64,000 bases of DNA from Actinokineospora alba (GCF_004362515.1 NZ_SNXU01000001.1:5580001-5644000); one strand, 5' to 3'; positions 27,042 through 36,548 are shown, counted from the stretch's first letter. The notes: generated by a model not told the origin, from the sequence alone. Numbers and translations are program-made.

Positions 27042-27365
27042 GTCTCCGCCCCCAGCTCCCTGCCACGCCTATCGCGACCCCGACGGATCATGAGCAGGCA
27101 GCCCGGCAACGTCGGTGAGTATTCACTAAATGAGGTCTGCCCGGTGGGCGCTTCCCAGAACGAGATCGCGTTCGTCTGGTCGGAGCCGTCGGCTCGGGGT
27201 AAGCGACCTCGGCCATCTGGGTCTCAGTCGCCAGGTGCGCGGCGAACTCGTTTGGCGCGAATCGCGGCCTCCCCCGGCGACGAAGCCGATCAAAGTCCCG
27301 TGTAGACACGCCGAAGGCCTGCCCGCCCGCGGAGGAGTCCGCGGGCGGGCAGGCGTTCTTCGCGG
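27042..27365. other. Intergenic region, 324 bases
   Basis: This holds the promoter region of the secreted protein and, at its right end, the terminator of the beta-propeller gene (27317-27354). No further gene is supported. Confidence 0.4.
27317..27354 (-). terminator. Strong hairpin terminator
   Basis: GCCTGCCCGCCCGCGGA and TCCGCGGGCGGGCAGGC are perfect 17-base arms around a GGAG loop, 11 bases past the stop of the beta-propeller gene. Confidence 0.85.
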
Positions 27366-28817
27366 CTACTGCATCCAGGAGCGGGCGCCGACACCTCCGT
27401 CGGCGCCGGTCCAGAACAGGTCGAGGTGATCGTCGAACCGCGACGCCGCACTCACCGCCTGGGCGTCCGCGCCGGGCACCACGAGGTAGGGCTCGCTCCA
27501 CTCCCGCCCGCCCCATGACCTGGCGACGACACCGCCGTCCGGCGCCGCCCAGAACAGGTCGATGTGCTCGCGGTGGCGCGACGCGGCGGTGACGGAGTTC
27601 GACGCCGATCCGGGTCCGGCCATCGGGTAGGGGACGCCCCAGCCGGTCGCGGCCGACCAGGAGCGGGCGCCGACGCCCCCGTCCGCGCCTGCCCAGAACA
27701 AGTCGAGGTGACCGTCGAACCGCGACGCCGCGCACACCGCGGTGGCGTGGGCGTCGTTCCCCGGCACGACCAGGTAGGGCTCGCTCCACTGCCCCGCCCA
27801 CGACCTGGCGACGACACCGCCGTCCGGCGCCGCCCAGAACAGGTCGAGGTGCTCGCGGTGCCGCGACGCGGCGGTCACCGAGCCCGCGGTCGAACCCGCC
27901 GGGGCCATCGAGTAGGGCTCACCCCACCCGGCGCCCGACGACCACGAGCGGGCGCCGATGCCGCCGTCTCCGGTGGTATAGAACAGATCGAGGTGATCGT
28001 CGAACCGCGACGCCGCGCACACCGCGCGGGCGTACGCGCCGGGCACGACGAGATAGGGCGCGCTCCACTGCCCGGCCCAGGCGATACCGTAAATACCGCC
28101 GTCCGGCGCCGCCCAGAACAGGTCGAGGTGCCCGCGGTGCCGCGACACGGCCGCCACCGATCCCGCGACCGAGCCCTCCTCGACCATCGCGTACGGCGCA
28201 CCCCAGCCCGGTCCCCGCACGTCGAAGTAGAGGGCGTACTCGCCGACGTCGCCGCCGTCGTCGGTTCCGGTGAGAACGATCTCGTGGGTCCAGGTGATCG
28301 ACCTGTGATCGTCGTTGCGGCGCAGGGTGCGGCGTCGTTCGCCCGAGGCCACCAACTCGTCGCGGGTGAGTTGGACGGCCTTGGGGGTGTACGGATCGGC
28401 GTCGAGGCCGAGGACGTCGGTGGCGAGGTCGACCAGCGCTTCGGCGAGCAGGTCGACGAGCGGCTTGGCCAGCACGCCACCCCCTCCCCCGGCGGCGGCC
28501 AGCGCCGCGGCGGCGACGACGGAGACCGCCTCGGCAGCGGCGTCCTTGTACTTCTGGATGTCGCCGCTGTCCCATTCCACCAGCGACCCGGCGAGCGCGA
28601 GGTCGATGGCCGGTCCGGAGTAGAGCAGGGTTTGCGCGGTGGCGATCCGCTCGCCGTCCGGGCCCAGCGACCAGTAGTCGGGTCCGTCGGGGAACTTGTG
28701 CGAGCTGTGGTGCCGCCCGTCTGCGGTGACCAGGTCGACGGTGCCGAAGACTTCGTCGACGGATTCCTGCTTCTGTCTGCATTCCATGCCCACCCACCAG
28801 ATCTGCACGTCGTTCAT
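27366..28817 (-). CDS. Six-repeat beta-propeller protein (PLL/DUF346-like)
   Basis: The 483-residue protein has an N-terminal domain (about 1-195) with an Ala/Gly-rich helical hairpin (residues 80-120) and a C-terminal tract of six repeats of about 48 residues. Odd repeats read SRHREHLDLFWAAPDGGVVA and even ones SRFDDHLDLFWTGADGGVGA, each followed by a W and a GxPY or APYLVVPG loop: three pairs. The pattern LDLFxxxxDGGxxxRSW resembles fucose-binding PLL/DUF346 propellers. No signal peptide is seen. The ATG at 28817 follows GTGGAGGACC. Sugar binding is an inference; the N-terminal domain is unrecognised. Confidence 0.7.
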   Translation of the reverse strand: MNDVQIWWVGMECRQKQESVDEVFGTVDLVTADGRHHSSHKFPDGPDYWSLGPDGERIATAQTLLYSGPAIDLALAGSLVEWDSGDIQKYKDAAAEAVSVVAAAALAAAGGGGGVLAKPLVDLLAEALVDLATDVLGLDADPYTPKAVQLTRDELVASGERRRTLRRNDDHRSITWTHEIVLTGTDDGGDVGEYALYFDVRGPGWGAPYAMVEEGSVAGSVAAVSRHRGHLDLFWAAPDGGIYGIAWAGQWSAPYLVVPGAYARAVCAASRFDDHLDLFYTTGDGGIGARSWSSGAGWGEPYSMAPAGSTAGSVTAASRHREHLDLFWAAPDGGVVARSWAGQWSEPYLVVPGNDAHATAVCAASRFDGHLDLFWAGADGGVGARSWSAATGWGVPYPMAGPGSASNSVTAASRHREHIDLFWAAPDGGVVARSWGGREWSEPYLVVPGADAQAVSAASRFDDHLDLFWTGADGGVGARSWMQ

Positions 28818-28976
28818 GTGGTCCTCCACTCCGACAGTCATGCGGGGATTCCCGCCGCGTCCGATCGTCTGGTGGTCAGGGCAAGGCGTCACGAGTAGTG
28901 GAGTACTCGCTTTCGGGGCAAGCGGGGTGCCAAAGGCAGTAGGTGGGCACCCCGGGTTGTCCGTAGCATCCGGGCG

Positions 28977-31586
28977 GTGGGGCAGCACTGGCCGCTGACC
29001 GGGCGGATTGCGGAACTCGGATCCATCGACGCGGCGCTTCGTCGCGCCGACGGTCCGCGCGGGCTGGTGCTGGCGGGCGCGGCCGGAGTCGGCAAGACCC
29101 GCTTGGCGCAGGAAGCGCTCACCCTCGCCCGGAACCGCGGCACGGCCACGCGATGGGCCGCGGCCACCGCCTCCACCCGAGCCCTCCCGCTTGGCGCCTT
29201 CTCCGCCCTGCTCGGCCGGGTCGAGGGTGATCAGCGGCAGCTGCTGGCGCAGGCGACCGCCGCGCTGGTCGCCGACAAGCCGGGTGGGGTGTTGGTCGGT
29301 GTGGACGACGCGCACCTGCTCGACGCGCTCTCCGCGCAGTTCGTGCACCAGCTGGTGTTGCGGCGGGCGGCCACGGTGGTGATCACGGTGCGGTCGGGTG
29401 AGCCCGCGCCCGACGCGGTGACCGCGCTGTGGAAGGACGGCCACCTCGACCGCCACGAAGTGCGGCCGCTGTCGGAGGCCGACACCGTCGCACTGCTCGA
29501 AGCGGTGCTGCGCGGCCAGGTCGCGGACACCACGGCCGGTCAGCTGTGGCGGCTGACCGCGGGCAACGCCCTGTATCTGCGCCTGCTCGTCGAGCAGGCG
29601 CTCGACAATCGAACCCTGCGTCGCGTCGGCGGGGTGTGGCAGCTGGCGGCGAGTCCGGAGCTGTCGCCGGGCTTGGCCGAGTTGGTCGTCGCGCGGATGG
29701 GAGCGCTGCCCGCGCCGGTCCGCGACGTCGTCGACGTGCTGGCCCTGGCCGAACCGCTGGGCGTTTCCCTGCTCACCCGGCTGACCGGCGCCGAGGCCGT
29801 GGAGGACGCCGAGTCGCGGGGCCTGCTGACCGTGCGCGCCGAAGGCCGTCGACTGCAGGCCGGGTTGGCGCATCCGCTCTACGGCGAGACCCGCCGGGCC
29901 CACGTCGGGCTGCTTCGGGCCAGGCGGCTGCGCGGTCGCATCGCCACGGCCCTGGCCGAAACCGGGTCCCGGCGCGGCGACGACGCCCTGCGCCGCGCCG
30001 TGCTCGCCGTCGACTCCGACCTGCCGCCCGACGCCCAACTGCTCGCCGACGCGGCGGGGACGGCGGTCCGGCTGATGGACATCACCCTCGCCGAACGCCT
30101 TGCGCGGCAAGCAATCGATGCCGACGACGGGCCTGCCTTCGGCGCCCGCTGGTCGCTCGCCAACGCGTTGGCCTGGCAGGGCCGCGGCGAGGAGACCGAA
30201 ACCGAATGGGCCCGGCTCGCCGACCTCGCCGACAACGACATCGTGCGCGCCATGGTGGCGATGCCGCGGGCGGGCAACCTCTTCTGGATCCTGCGCCGCC
30301 CCCAGGACGCCGAAGCGATCCTCGACACCGCCGCCGCCCACGTGGACGACGACGCGCGGCTGGTGATCACCGCGATCCAGTCCGCGTTCCACGCCTTCCT
30401 CGCCCGTCCGCGGCGCGCCGTGGACGACGCCACCCGCGCGCTGGCCGTGCGGGCACTGCCCGACCAAGCGGTCGTCCTCGCCACCTGGGGTCTCGCCGCG
30501 GGATTAGGCATGCTCGGCCGCGCCGACGAGCTTCCCGCCAGCACCGAGCGCGCCTACACCGCGGCCACCCGCTGCGTCGAGGGATCGCTGCTGAGCCTCG
30601 GGCTCGCCGTCCTGGAGCTCGGTGCTCTCCGGCTCGCCGGATACCTCGACGAGATGCGCCGAGTCGGGACCGACCGGCGGGAAGCGGGGACGAACGCCAC
30701 CTCGGTCGCCCACGGGATGTTCCTCGAAGGCTTCGAACTCCTTGCCCGAGGCCAACTCCGCAGGTCGATCCGGCGCCTGCGCGAGGCCCGGAGCAGATAC
30801 CTCGCAGGCGATGCGGGCGGCTGGGCGTTCCTCACGCTCGTGCAGCTCACCCAAGCCCTCGCCATGGCGGGCGACCCACCCGGCGCCCGTGCGGCGCTCG
30901 CCGACCTGCGCGCCGAGCTACATCCGTCCTATGTGTTCATGGACCCCGAAGTCGCGCTGGCCCAGGCCTGGGTCGCCGCCGCGGAGGGTGCGACGACCGA
31001 GGCGGCCGATCTCGCCCGACAGGCCGCCGACCTCGCCGCGCGGCGCTGCCAGCCCGGCTACGAGGTGCTCGCGCTGCACACCGCGGTGCGCTTCGGCGAC
31101 CGCACGGCTGCCGCCCGACTCGCGCACCTCGCCGAGACAGTCGACGGACCGCGTGCGCCCGCCGCCGCGGCCCACGCCGCGGCCCTGGCCGACGACGACG
31201 GTGTGGCGCTGCTCGCGGCAGCACAGCGGTGGGAGCACCTGGGCGACCTGCTCGCCGCCGCCGATGCCGCGGCCCAAGCCGCCGACGCCCACACCCGGAA
31301 CAACCGCCGCGGCTCCGCGACCTCCGCGGCCGCGGAGGCACACCGGCTTGCCGAAGCCTGCGAGGGCGCACGAACTCCGGCGTTGCGCTGCGCCGCCCGA
31401 CCGCTGCCGCTGACCCGGCGCGAACGAGAGATCGTCACCCTCGCCGCCGACGGCCTGTCCAACCGGGAGATCGCCGACCGGCTCGTGGTCTCCGTCCGGA
31501 CCGTCGAAGGCCACCTGTACCGGGCGAGTGCCAAGCTGGGCACCACCAACCGCGGCGACTTCGCCGAGTTGCTCGAGGCACACTGA
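28977..31586 (+). CDS. LAL-type LuxR transcription regulator
   Basis: The 869-residue protein has the large ATP-binding LuxR layout: Walker A GAAGVGKTRLA at about residues 34-44, Walker B GVLVGVDDAH near 105-114, a long helical TPR-like region, and a LuxR helix-turn-helix at the C-terminus (LTRREREIVTLAADGLSNRE, then IADRLVVSVRTVEGHLYRA). LAL proteins usually activate secondary-metabolite or sugar-use clusters. It starts at a GTG at 28977 and is divergent from the propeller gene. It is the nearest large regulator to the NRPS cluster, 11 kb away, so control of that cluster is possible but not shown. Confidence 0.85.
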   Translation: MGQHWPLTGRIAELGSIDAALRRADGPRGLVLAGAAGVGKTRLAQEALTLARNRGTATRWAAATASTRALPLGAFSALLGRVEGDQRQLLAQATAALVADKPGGVLVGVDDAHLLDALSAQFVHQLVLRRAATVVITVRSGEPAPDAVTALWKDGHLDRHEVRPLSEADTVALLEAVLRGQVADTTAGQLWRLTAGNALYLRLLVEQALDNRTLRRVGGVWQLAASPELSPGLAELVVARMGALPAPVRDVVDVLALAEPLGVSLLTRLTGAEAVEDAESRGLLTVRAEGRRLQAGLAHPLYGETRRAHVGLLRARRLRGRIATALAETGSRRGDDALRRAVLAVDSDLPPDAQLLADAAGTAVRLMDITLAERLARQAIDADDGPAFGARWSLANALAWQGRGEETETEWARLADLADNDIVRAMVAMPRAGNLFWILRRPQDAEAILDTAAAHVDDDARLVITAIQSAFHAFLARPRRAVDDATRALAVRALPDQAVVLATWGLAAGLGMLGRADELPASTERAYTAATRCVEGSLLSLGLAVLELGALRLAGYLDEMRRVGTDRREAGTNATSVAHGMFLEGFELLARGQLRRSIRRLREARSRYLAGDAGGWAFLTLVQLTQALAMAGDPPGARAALADLRAELHPSYVFMDPEVALAQAWVAAAEGATTEAADLARQAADLAARRCQPGYEVLALHTAVRFGDRTAAARLAHLAETVDGPRAPAAAAHAAALADDDGVALLAAAQRWEHLGDLLAAADAAAQAADAHTRNNRRGSATSAAAEAHRLAEACEGARTPALRCAARPLPLTRREREIVTLAADGLSNREIADRLVVSVRTVEGHLYRASAKLGTTNRGDFAELLEAH

Positions 31587-31645
31587 CCGAATAATCGGCC
31601 CTCAGGCGGAATGGTCACGACCTCGTTGGGGTGAACGTCAGGGCA

Positions 31646-32617
31646 CTAGATCATTCGGCGCCGTACCCGCCACACCACCACACCGATCAGGACCGCCGCG
31701 ACGGCGGTGAACAGGGTCGCCTCGATGAGCTGGAACGTCCAGAACCGGTCGGCCGGGTGGTAGACCCCGAACTGCTGGATGCCCCGCGCGTGCAGGAACT
31801 GGTTGAGGTTGGTGCCTGCCCGGTTGGCGGCGTCCTCCAGCTCGTAGAACTCGGTCGCGCTCAGCCTGCGCCCGGTGGCGTCCGCGTAGCCGTGTTCGAT
31901 CACCCAGTCATCGAAGCCGGGCCGGTGCCCAGCCTGGTCCTTCGAGCCGCCGACGGGGACCGGCTCCGTGGTGGTGAGCGGGGTGGCGTACGCGGGACGG
32001 GCCAACAGCGCCACCAGCATCCGGGCGGCGAGGAACGCCCCGAACGCGACGCCGAACGCGGGCAGGCTGCGCCGCAGGATCGCCCCCGCGGCGGTGGCGA
32101 CGCCGAACGCGAACAGCGCGTACGCCACCGGAACAAGTCCCTCCACGTCGAAGGCGTCGTACTGGAACCGCCCTTCCCACGCGTCGAATGGCTGACGGAA
32201 CCAGGTGAGCACCGCGGTGAACATCCCGGTGAGCGCGACGGTGACACCGGCCAGTGCCGCGAGCTTGGCCGCCAGCCAGCGCATCCGCGGCACGGCCTGC
32301 GTCCAGGCGAGCTGCCAGGTGCCGTCCTCCAGTTCGCGCGCGAGCAGCGGCGCACCGAGGAACGCACCGATGACGACGGGGATCAGATAGAAGCCCGCCA
32401 GGAGGTTCTCGACGTACCCGTACTCCTCGTCGAGCCTGCGGAAGGAGGCCGCGCAGGCCTCGTTGACACCGGCCTCTCCCGCACACCGGGCGGGACCGCC
32501 GGGGAACAGGTCGTGGGCCTGCGTCCCGAGCACGAGCAGGGCAATGCCGAACATGCCGACAAGCAAACCCAGGACGCAGACCTCGGTCCGGTGCTGGCGC
32601 CAGATCAACCACGCCAT
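31646..32617 (-). CDS. ABC transporter permease
   Basis: The 323-residue membrane protein has about six hydrophobic segments: one near residues 12-32, then GFYLIPVVIGAFLGAPLLAR, AALAGVTVALTGMFTAVL, LVPVAYALFAFGVATAAGAI and one near the C-terminus (FTAVAAVLIGVVVWRVRR). A loop with two cysteines lies between the first two. It has the layout of ABC-2-like permeases found with YtrA-type regulators. Its ATG lies inside the end of the ATPase gene (13-base overlap). With the two genes upstream it makes one operon: regulator, ATPase, permease. Confidence 0.8.
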   Translation of the reverse strand: MAWLIWRQHRTEVCVLGLLVGMFGIALLVLGTQAHDLFPGGPARCAGEAGVNEACAASFRRLDEEYGYVENLLAGFYLIPVVIGAFLGAPLLARELEDGTWQLAWTQAVPRMRWLAAKLAALAGVTVALTGMFTAVLTWFRQPFDAWEGRFQYDAFDVEGLVPVAYALFAFGVATAAGAILRRSLPAFGVAFGAFLAARMLVALLARPAYATPLTTTEPVPVGGSKDQAGHRPGFDDWVIEHGYADATGRRLSATEFYELEDAANRAGTNLNQFLHARGIQQFGVYHPADRFWTFQLIEATLFTAVAAVLIGVVVWRVRRRMI

Positions 32618-33513
32618 GCCGCCACCCCCGACGTGACCGCGGCGCTCGGCTCGACCGGCCGGCGCAGGTACGCGAGCACCAGGTCCTCCAGCGCGACCGG
32701 CTGGGCCTGCCAGCCAGGCGCGGCCGGGATCGCGCCGTCGCGTACCAGCAGGGTCGTGTGCCGGTCGCTGTGGACGGCCTCCACGACGGCGCCTGCCCGG
32801 TCGAGGTCGGTGGCCGTGCGCGGGCCGACGAGCAGCCGGTGCTCGGCGAGGAGGATCTCGATGTCACCGGTGAGCGTGACCCGGCCCTGGTTGAGCACGA
32901 TCAGGTGGTCGCAGACGCGCTCCAGCTCGTGCACGACGTGGGAGGAGAACAGGACGGTCACCCCGCCTTCGGCCACCGCACCCATGAGGACCTGCAGGAA
33001 CTCGCGCCGGGCCAGCGGGTCGAGGCTGGCCACCGGCTCGTCGAGGACGAGCAGGTCCGGGCGCTTCGCCAGGGCCAGAGCCAACGCGACCTGGGCCTGC
33101 TGCCCGCCGGAGAGCGTGCCTGCCCTGCGGTCGAGCGGGATGCCCAGCTTCGCCAGCCTGCGCTCGGCCAGCCCCTGGTCGAACCGCAGGTTGCAGGCCC
33201 GGCCGAAGCGGAGCATCTCGGCGACGGTGAAGCGCTTGTACAGCGGGTGGTCCTGGGCCAGGAACCCGACCCGGGACAGAGTTTTCGGGGTGCTGGCGGT
33301 GACGTCGTGGCCGAGGACCTCCACCGTGCCGGTGCTCGGTGCCAGCAACCCGACGACCAGGCGCAGCAGCGTGGTCTTGCCCGCGCCGTTCGGCCCGACC
33401 AGGGCGATCACGCCGCCCGCAGGCAGGGCCAGGGTGCAGTCGCGCAGCGCCCAGCTTCTCCGGTACCGCTTGCCCACCCCGTCGGTGCGCAGCGCGAACT
33501 CGGTCGCTGTCAC
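32605..33513 (-). CDS. ABC transporter ATP-binding protein
   Basis: The 302-residue ATPase shows Walker A GPNGAGKTTLL (about residue 40), Q-loop FLAQDHPLY, signature LSGGQQAQVALA, Walker B LLVLDEPVASLDP and H-loop FSSHVVHE. It powers the permease encoded next. The GTG start at 33513 overlaps the GntR stop (GTGA). Members of this regulator-linked group are often induced by cell-wall antibiotics; whether this one exports a peptide or protects the envelope cannot be told. Confidence 0.9.
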   Translation of the reverse strand: MTATEFALRTDGVGKRYRRSWALRDCTLALPAGGVIALVGPNGAGKTTLLRLVVGLLAPSTGTVEVLGHDVTASTPKTLSRVGFLAQDHPLYKRFTVAEMLRFGRACNLRFDQGLAERRLAKLGIPLDRRAGTLSGGQQAQVALALALAKRPDLLVLDEPVASLDPLARREFLQVLMGAVAEGGVTVLFSSHVVHELERVCDHLIVLNQGRVTLTGDIEILLAEHRLLVGPRTATDLDRAGAVVEAVHSDRHTTLLVRDGAIPAAPGWQAQPVALEDLVLAYLRRPVEPSAAVTSGVAAWRG

Positions 33514-33905
33514 GCCACGTCCTCATTCCTGGTCTGCTGGTGGACGGAAGTGAAAAGCGCGTTGACCGCCTGCTCATCGAGGCCTGCCGCGTAGGCGCGG
33601 CGCAACCAGGTCACCAGGCCGCGACTCAGCGACGTGTACGTCGATGCCGACATCGCGGCCGACTGCTGTTCATTGACGAACGTGCCCTGGCCTGCCCGGC
33701 CGGTGACCAGGTTCTCCTGCTCCATCTGCCGATACGCCTTGGCGACGGTGTTCGGATTGATCGCCAGGTCCTCGACCGCCTCGCGGATGAGCGGGAGACG
33801 GTCACCGGGTTGGAGAAAGCCCAGCAGCACCGCCTGGCGGACCTGCTGGACGAGTTGCAGGTACGGCGGCACACCGGAGTGGGTGTCGAGCCGGAAGACG
33901 AACAC
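33510..33905 (-). CDS. GntR-family regulator, YtrA subfamily
   Basis: The 131-residue protein is short for GntR, as in the YtrA subfamily: a winged helix (PPYLQLVQQVRQAVLLGFLQ, then PGDRLPLIREAVEDLAINPN and VAKAYRQMEQENLV) plus a C-terminal tail of about 60 residues for dimerisation. It starts at a GTG at 33905 behind AAGGGG. YtrA regulators repress their own operon; a suitable palindrome lies directly upstream. Confidence 0.85.
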   Translation of the reverse strand: MFVFRLDTHSGVPPYLQLVQQVRQAVLLGFLQPGDRLPLIREAVEDLAINPNTVAKAYRQMEQENLVTGRAGQGTFVNEQQSAAMSASTYTSLSRGLVTWLRRAYAAGLDEQAVNALFTSVHQQTRNEDVA

Positions 33906-33913
33906 GGCAGCCC

Positions 33914-33943
33914 CTTTACTGGTTTACTAGTACCCTAGTAAAG
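33914..33943. promoter_or_regulatory. YtrA-type operator
   Basis: CTTTACT and AGTAAAG form outer arms, and GGTTTACTAGTACCC with a perfect TACTAGTA core (33925-33932) lies within. The patch is AT-rich and begins 9 bases before the GTG of the regulator gene. Nested palindromes of this kind are known at YtrA-controlled promoters. Confidence 0.7.
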
Positions 33944-33992
33944 CAGCAGTCACCCGCCCGCCACCAGCACCATCTGGCTTCGAGGACAGGCC

Positions 33993-34268
33993 CTAGCGCC
34001 GTACGAGCACGGTGCGCGCGCTCCCGCCATCCCCCACGTAGTCATAGACCAGTTGGGCGCCGGACAGAGTGACCGTGACGCGGCCCTTGTCCGGGCAGTT
34101 CCCGTACACGTCGAACTCCTCGGTCTCCGCGAACACGAGCTTGTCCGCGCTCACCTCGACGAGGTCCAGGTTTCCCGAGCACGCCAGCTTGCCGGTCCCG
34201 GGAAGAGCGTTGAACTCGCCGTCCCGGTACTCGCTGAAGCCCTCGTTGCTCGGCGGCGGGACGGTCAT
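33993..34268 (-). pseudogene. C-terminal fragment of an unknown protein
   Basis: About 91 residues from an ATG at 34268 read as a beta-rich domain with paired cysteines (KLACSGNLDLVEV, YGNCPDKGRVTVTLSG, QLVYDYVGDGG). It resembles the last domain of larger secreted or kinase-linked actinobacterial proteins. No signal peptide, membrane segment or ribosome binding site is present, and its start overlaps the start of the plus-strand gene (shared CATG). It is probably the surviving 3' end of a longer gene. It could still be a small real protein. Confidence 0.4.
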
Positions 34269-35007
34269 GTGGTTCGACCGGCGCCGGGGCCCGGCGCGGC
34301 GCAAGGAAACCGGGCGGTCGCTGGCCCGCAGGCTGCACACACGAATCGGGCTGTGGCTGATGGTCAGCCTGCTTATGTTCGTAGTGACGGGAATCGTCCG
34401 GTCACCGCACTTCGGGTCGCGCGTCGTCTCCGTCCTTGATGGACCGACGGTGTCGACCGCGCCGATCAAGGGATCGGGCGGGTTGATCGGGGTGGACCGG
34501 GCCGTGGCGTGCGCTTCCCGCGCGGGGCTGGGCGGCCCACTGCGGATCACCATGGCTACGTCGCACGGCCGTCCCTACACCGTGGCCGAGCGAACCGTCC
34601 GCTGGCCGATTCGCGCTGATGAGGTCACCGTCGATCCGTACACCGGCCGGATCGCCGACCGAGTGCGGTTCGCTGACACTCCCCTGGTCAGCAAGGTGCT
34701 CAAGCTTGGTGTGCTCGCGCACAGCGGCCGGTTGTTCGGCCCGGTCAACCAGGCAGTGGAGCTGTTGCGGATGCTCGGCACCGTGCCCCTGATCGGCTTC
34801 GGATACCGGATGTGGTGGCAACGCGGCCCGCGCCGCGGGCCTCCGGCGCGGCGGGCGATCCTGCGCACGATCCCGTGGCCAGGTCGGCTGGTGGTGCTGG
34901 GCTCCGTGAGTGCGGTGCGCCGGCTGCTGCCCGCGTTCGGGATCAGTCTGGCGTTGTTCGTGGTCGTGGAGGCGGCGGTCAACTGGGCGAAGGAGGCACC
35001 CGCATGA
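34267..35007 (+). pseudogene. PepSY-associated TM protein, C-terminal half
   Basis: About 246 residues. Homology to PepSY-TM proteins starts near RRLHTRIGLWLMVSLLMFVV, which in full-length members (450-500 residues) is a central transmembrane segment, and continues through GVDRAVACASRAGLGGPLRI, RWPIRADEVTVDPYTG, VLAHSGRLFGPVNQAVEL, GYRMWWQRGPRRG and a last membrane helix. The first half, with the first membrane helices and PepSY domain, is absent. No ribosome binding site precedes the ATG. Full-length relatives are tied to iron or peptidase regulation. It is probably non-functional, though a short membrane protein is possible. Confidence 0.6.
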
Positions 35008-35034
35008 TCGTCGACTTGCGTCGCCTACCGATCA

Positions 35035-36237
35035 TCAGTGACGACAGCGGGCTGCCGGCGTCTCGAGGCACAGCTTGACGGCGCACGCCTGGCGGACGGC
35101 GTCGGTCGCGGTGTCACGGACGCCTTCGCGCAGCTTGGCGTCCGTCGCGGAGACGACGGAGTAGTAGAAGCCGGAGAAGACGGCGAGGAAGCCCGCCACC
35201 CGCACGTGCTGCCACGTCATCGCCAGCGGCACGTCGCCCAATTCGAACTCGCGGATGACCCGCGGCCGCGCCGTCGTCCACGCCTCGACCGTTGCCGCGT
35301 CGACGACGAGCACGCCGAGCAGCAGGAAGAACGCGAAGACCGCGCTCGCGACGACCGAGGCGACGACGAGCTTGGACAGCGCGGCGACCAGCCGCAGCTG
35401 CAGGCGCTCGGACCGGTCGAGCACCACGGTCAGCGGCTTCCCGGCGTCCGGCACGGTGAGCCGGGAGCCGATCGAGGTGCCCGCGATGGCCGACTCGATC
35501 TCGGCGCGCGACTCGAACCGGGCCAGGGCGTCGAGGTCGAGCTGGAAGCGGCTGCCGAGGAAGTAGCCCGCCACGACAAGGAACAGCAGCAGCGCGGTGA
35601 CGTAGGCGGGCGTCCCGATGCTGCCGACCGACTGCCAGACCTCGGCGGTCAGGAAGAAGAAGGTCACGACGCCGAGCATCACCGGCAGAGTGCGCGCGAC
35701 GGCCACCCCGACGACGCTCGCCGCCTGGGAGAACTCGCGCAGCAGAAAGCGGGTCAGCGAGGCGAGCCCGCTACGCACGACCGCCCACGCGACAAGCAGC
35801 ACCACGATCTGCACGACGACGAACCCGACGTACGTCACCATGAGCGCGACGCCCGCGCCCACGCTCAGGTTCAGCTCCGACCGGTCCTTCACCCAGTCGC
35901 TCAGCAGCACGGCCAGTGGCGGCAGCACGACGAAACCGACCACCTCGAGCACCCCGACGCGGGGAGGCAGCGCGAACGGGGCCCGCCGCCGCGACAGGTT
36001 GCCCGCCGCCCACAGGAGCAGCACCGCCGCGACGGACACCGCCAGCCCCACGGCCGTCGCCCAGTCCGGCTCCGTGAAGGCGTCCACGACCCACGGTCCG
36101 AACCACCCGACGGCGAGTGGGCCGGTCATGCGCTGGGCGACCCGCGCGTTGCGGCCGGGGGTGTCGAGCATCAGCGGGATCCCACGGCGGTGAAACCACT
36201 CGTCGATCGCCCGCTCGTCAGTCAGCTTCTGGGGCAT
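35035..36237 (-). CDS. Integral membrane protein of unknown function
   Basis: The 400-residue protein has about seven to eight hydrophobic segments (for example AVGLAVSVAAVLLLWAAGNL, VLEVVGFVVLPPLAVLLSDW, GFVVVQIVVLLVAWAVVR, YVTALLLFLVVAGYFLGSRF and SVVASAVFAFFLLLGVLVV). A cytosolic stretch of about 65 residues separates the sixth and seventh (LDLDALARFESRAEIESAIA). No catalytic or transport motif is recognised. It is convergent with the PepSY remnant, with the stops 27 bases apart, and stands alone. Confidence 0.7.
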   Translation of the reverse strand: MPQKLTDERAIDEWFHRRGIPLMLDTPGRNARVAQRMTGPLAVGWFGPWVVDAFTEPDWATAVGLAVSVAAVLLLWAAGNLSRRRAPFALPPRVGVLEVVGFVVLPPLAVLLSDWVKDRSELNLSVGAGVALMVTYVGFVVVQIVVLLVAWAVVRSGLASLTRFLLREFSQAASVVGVAVARTLPVMLGVVTFFFLTAEVWQSVGSIGTPAYVTALLLFLVVAGYFLGSRFQLDLDALARFESRAEIESAIAGTSIGSRLTVPDAGKPLTVVLDRSERLQLRLVAALSKLVVASVVASAVFAFFLLLGVLVVDAATVEAWTTARPRVIREFELGDVPLAMTWQHVRVAGFLAVFSGFYYSVVSATDAKLREGVRDTATDAVRQACAVKLCLETPAARCRH

Positions 36238-36548
36238 GGGGACCGAGCCTAGGGCTCGCTCCCCCGCTCATCAGAGCCGCACCAAGGCAGCTGTCACACC
36301 CAGCCCTCCCGCCGCGGTTCGAGCGGCCACGTTGGTACAGGTCGCCCGCGACCGGGCCGGGCGGCGCCAATCCACAGCCGGTAACACCACCGCGCGTAAC
36401 GCGACGCTCAGGTACCGGGTAGTCGCGTCGAAGGTCGACAGAGTCACCACGGCGCTGACGGCGGTGTCGGAGTCCAACGGCCGGATCGCGTACCAACTGC
36501 GGAGCCCGCTGACGCGGCCGTAGCAGGCTCCAGGAGCCGCCGGATCGC
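36238..36548. other. Intergenic region, 311 bases
   Basis: Both strands have short open frames with high third-position GC (36236-36523 on plus, 36271-36477 on minus) but neither has a ribosome binding site or a recognisable sequence. I leave the region unassigned. Confidence 0.35.

Noticed and set aside
27366..30467. A 1033-codon minus-strand frame running from the propeller gene through the LuxR gene
   Set aside because: The part beyond 28817 is antisense to the LAL regulator and reads as nonsense. GTGGAGGACC before the ATG at 28817 sets the real start.
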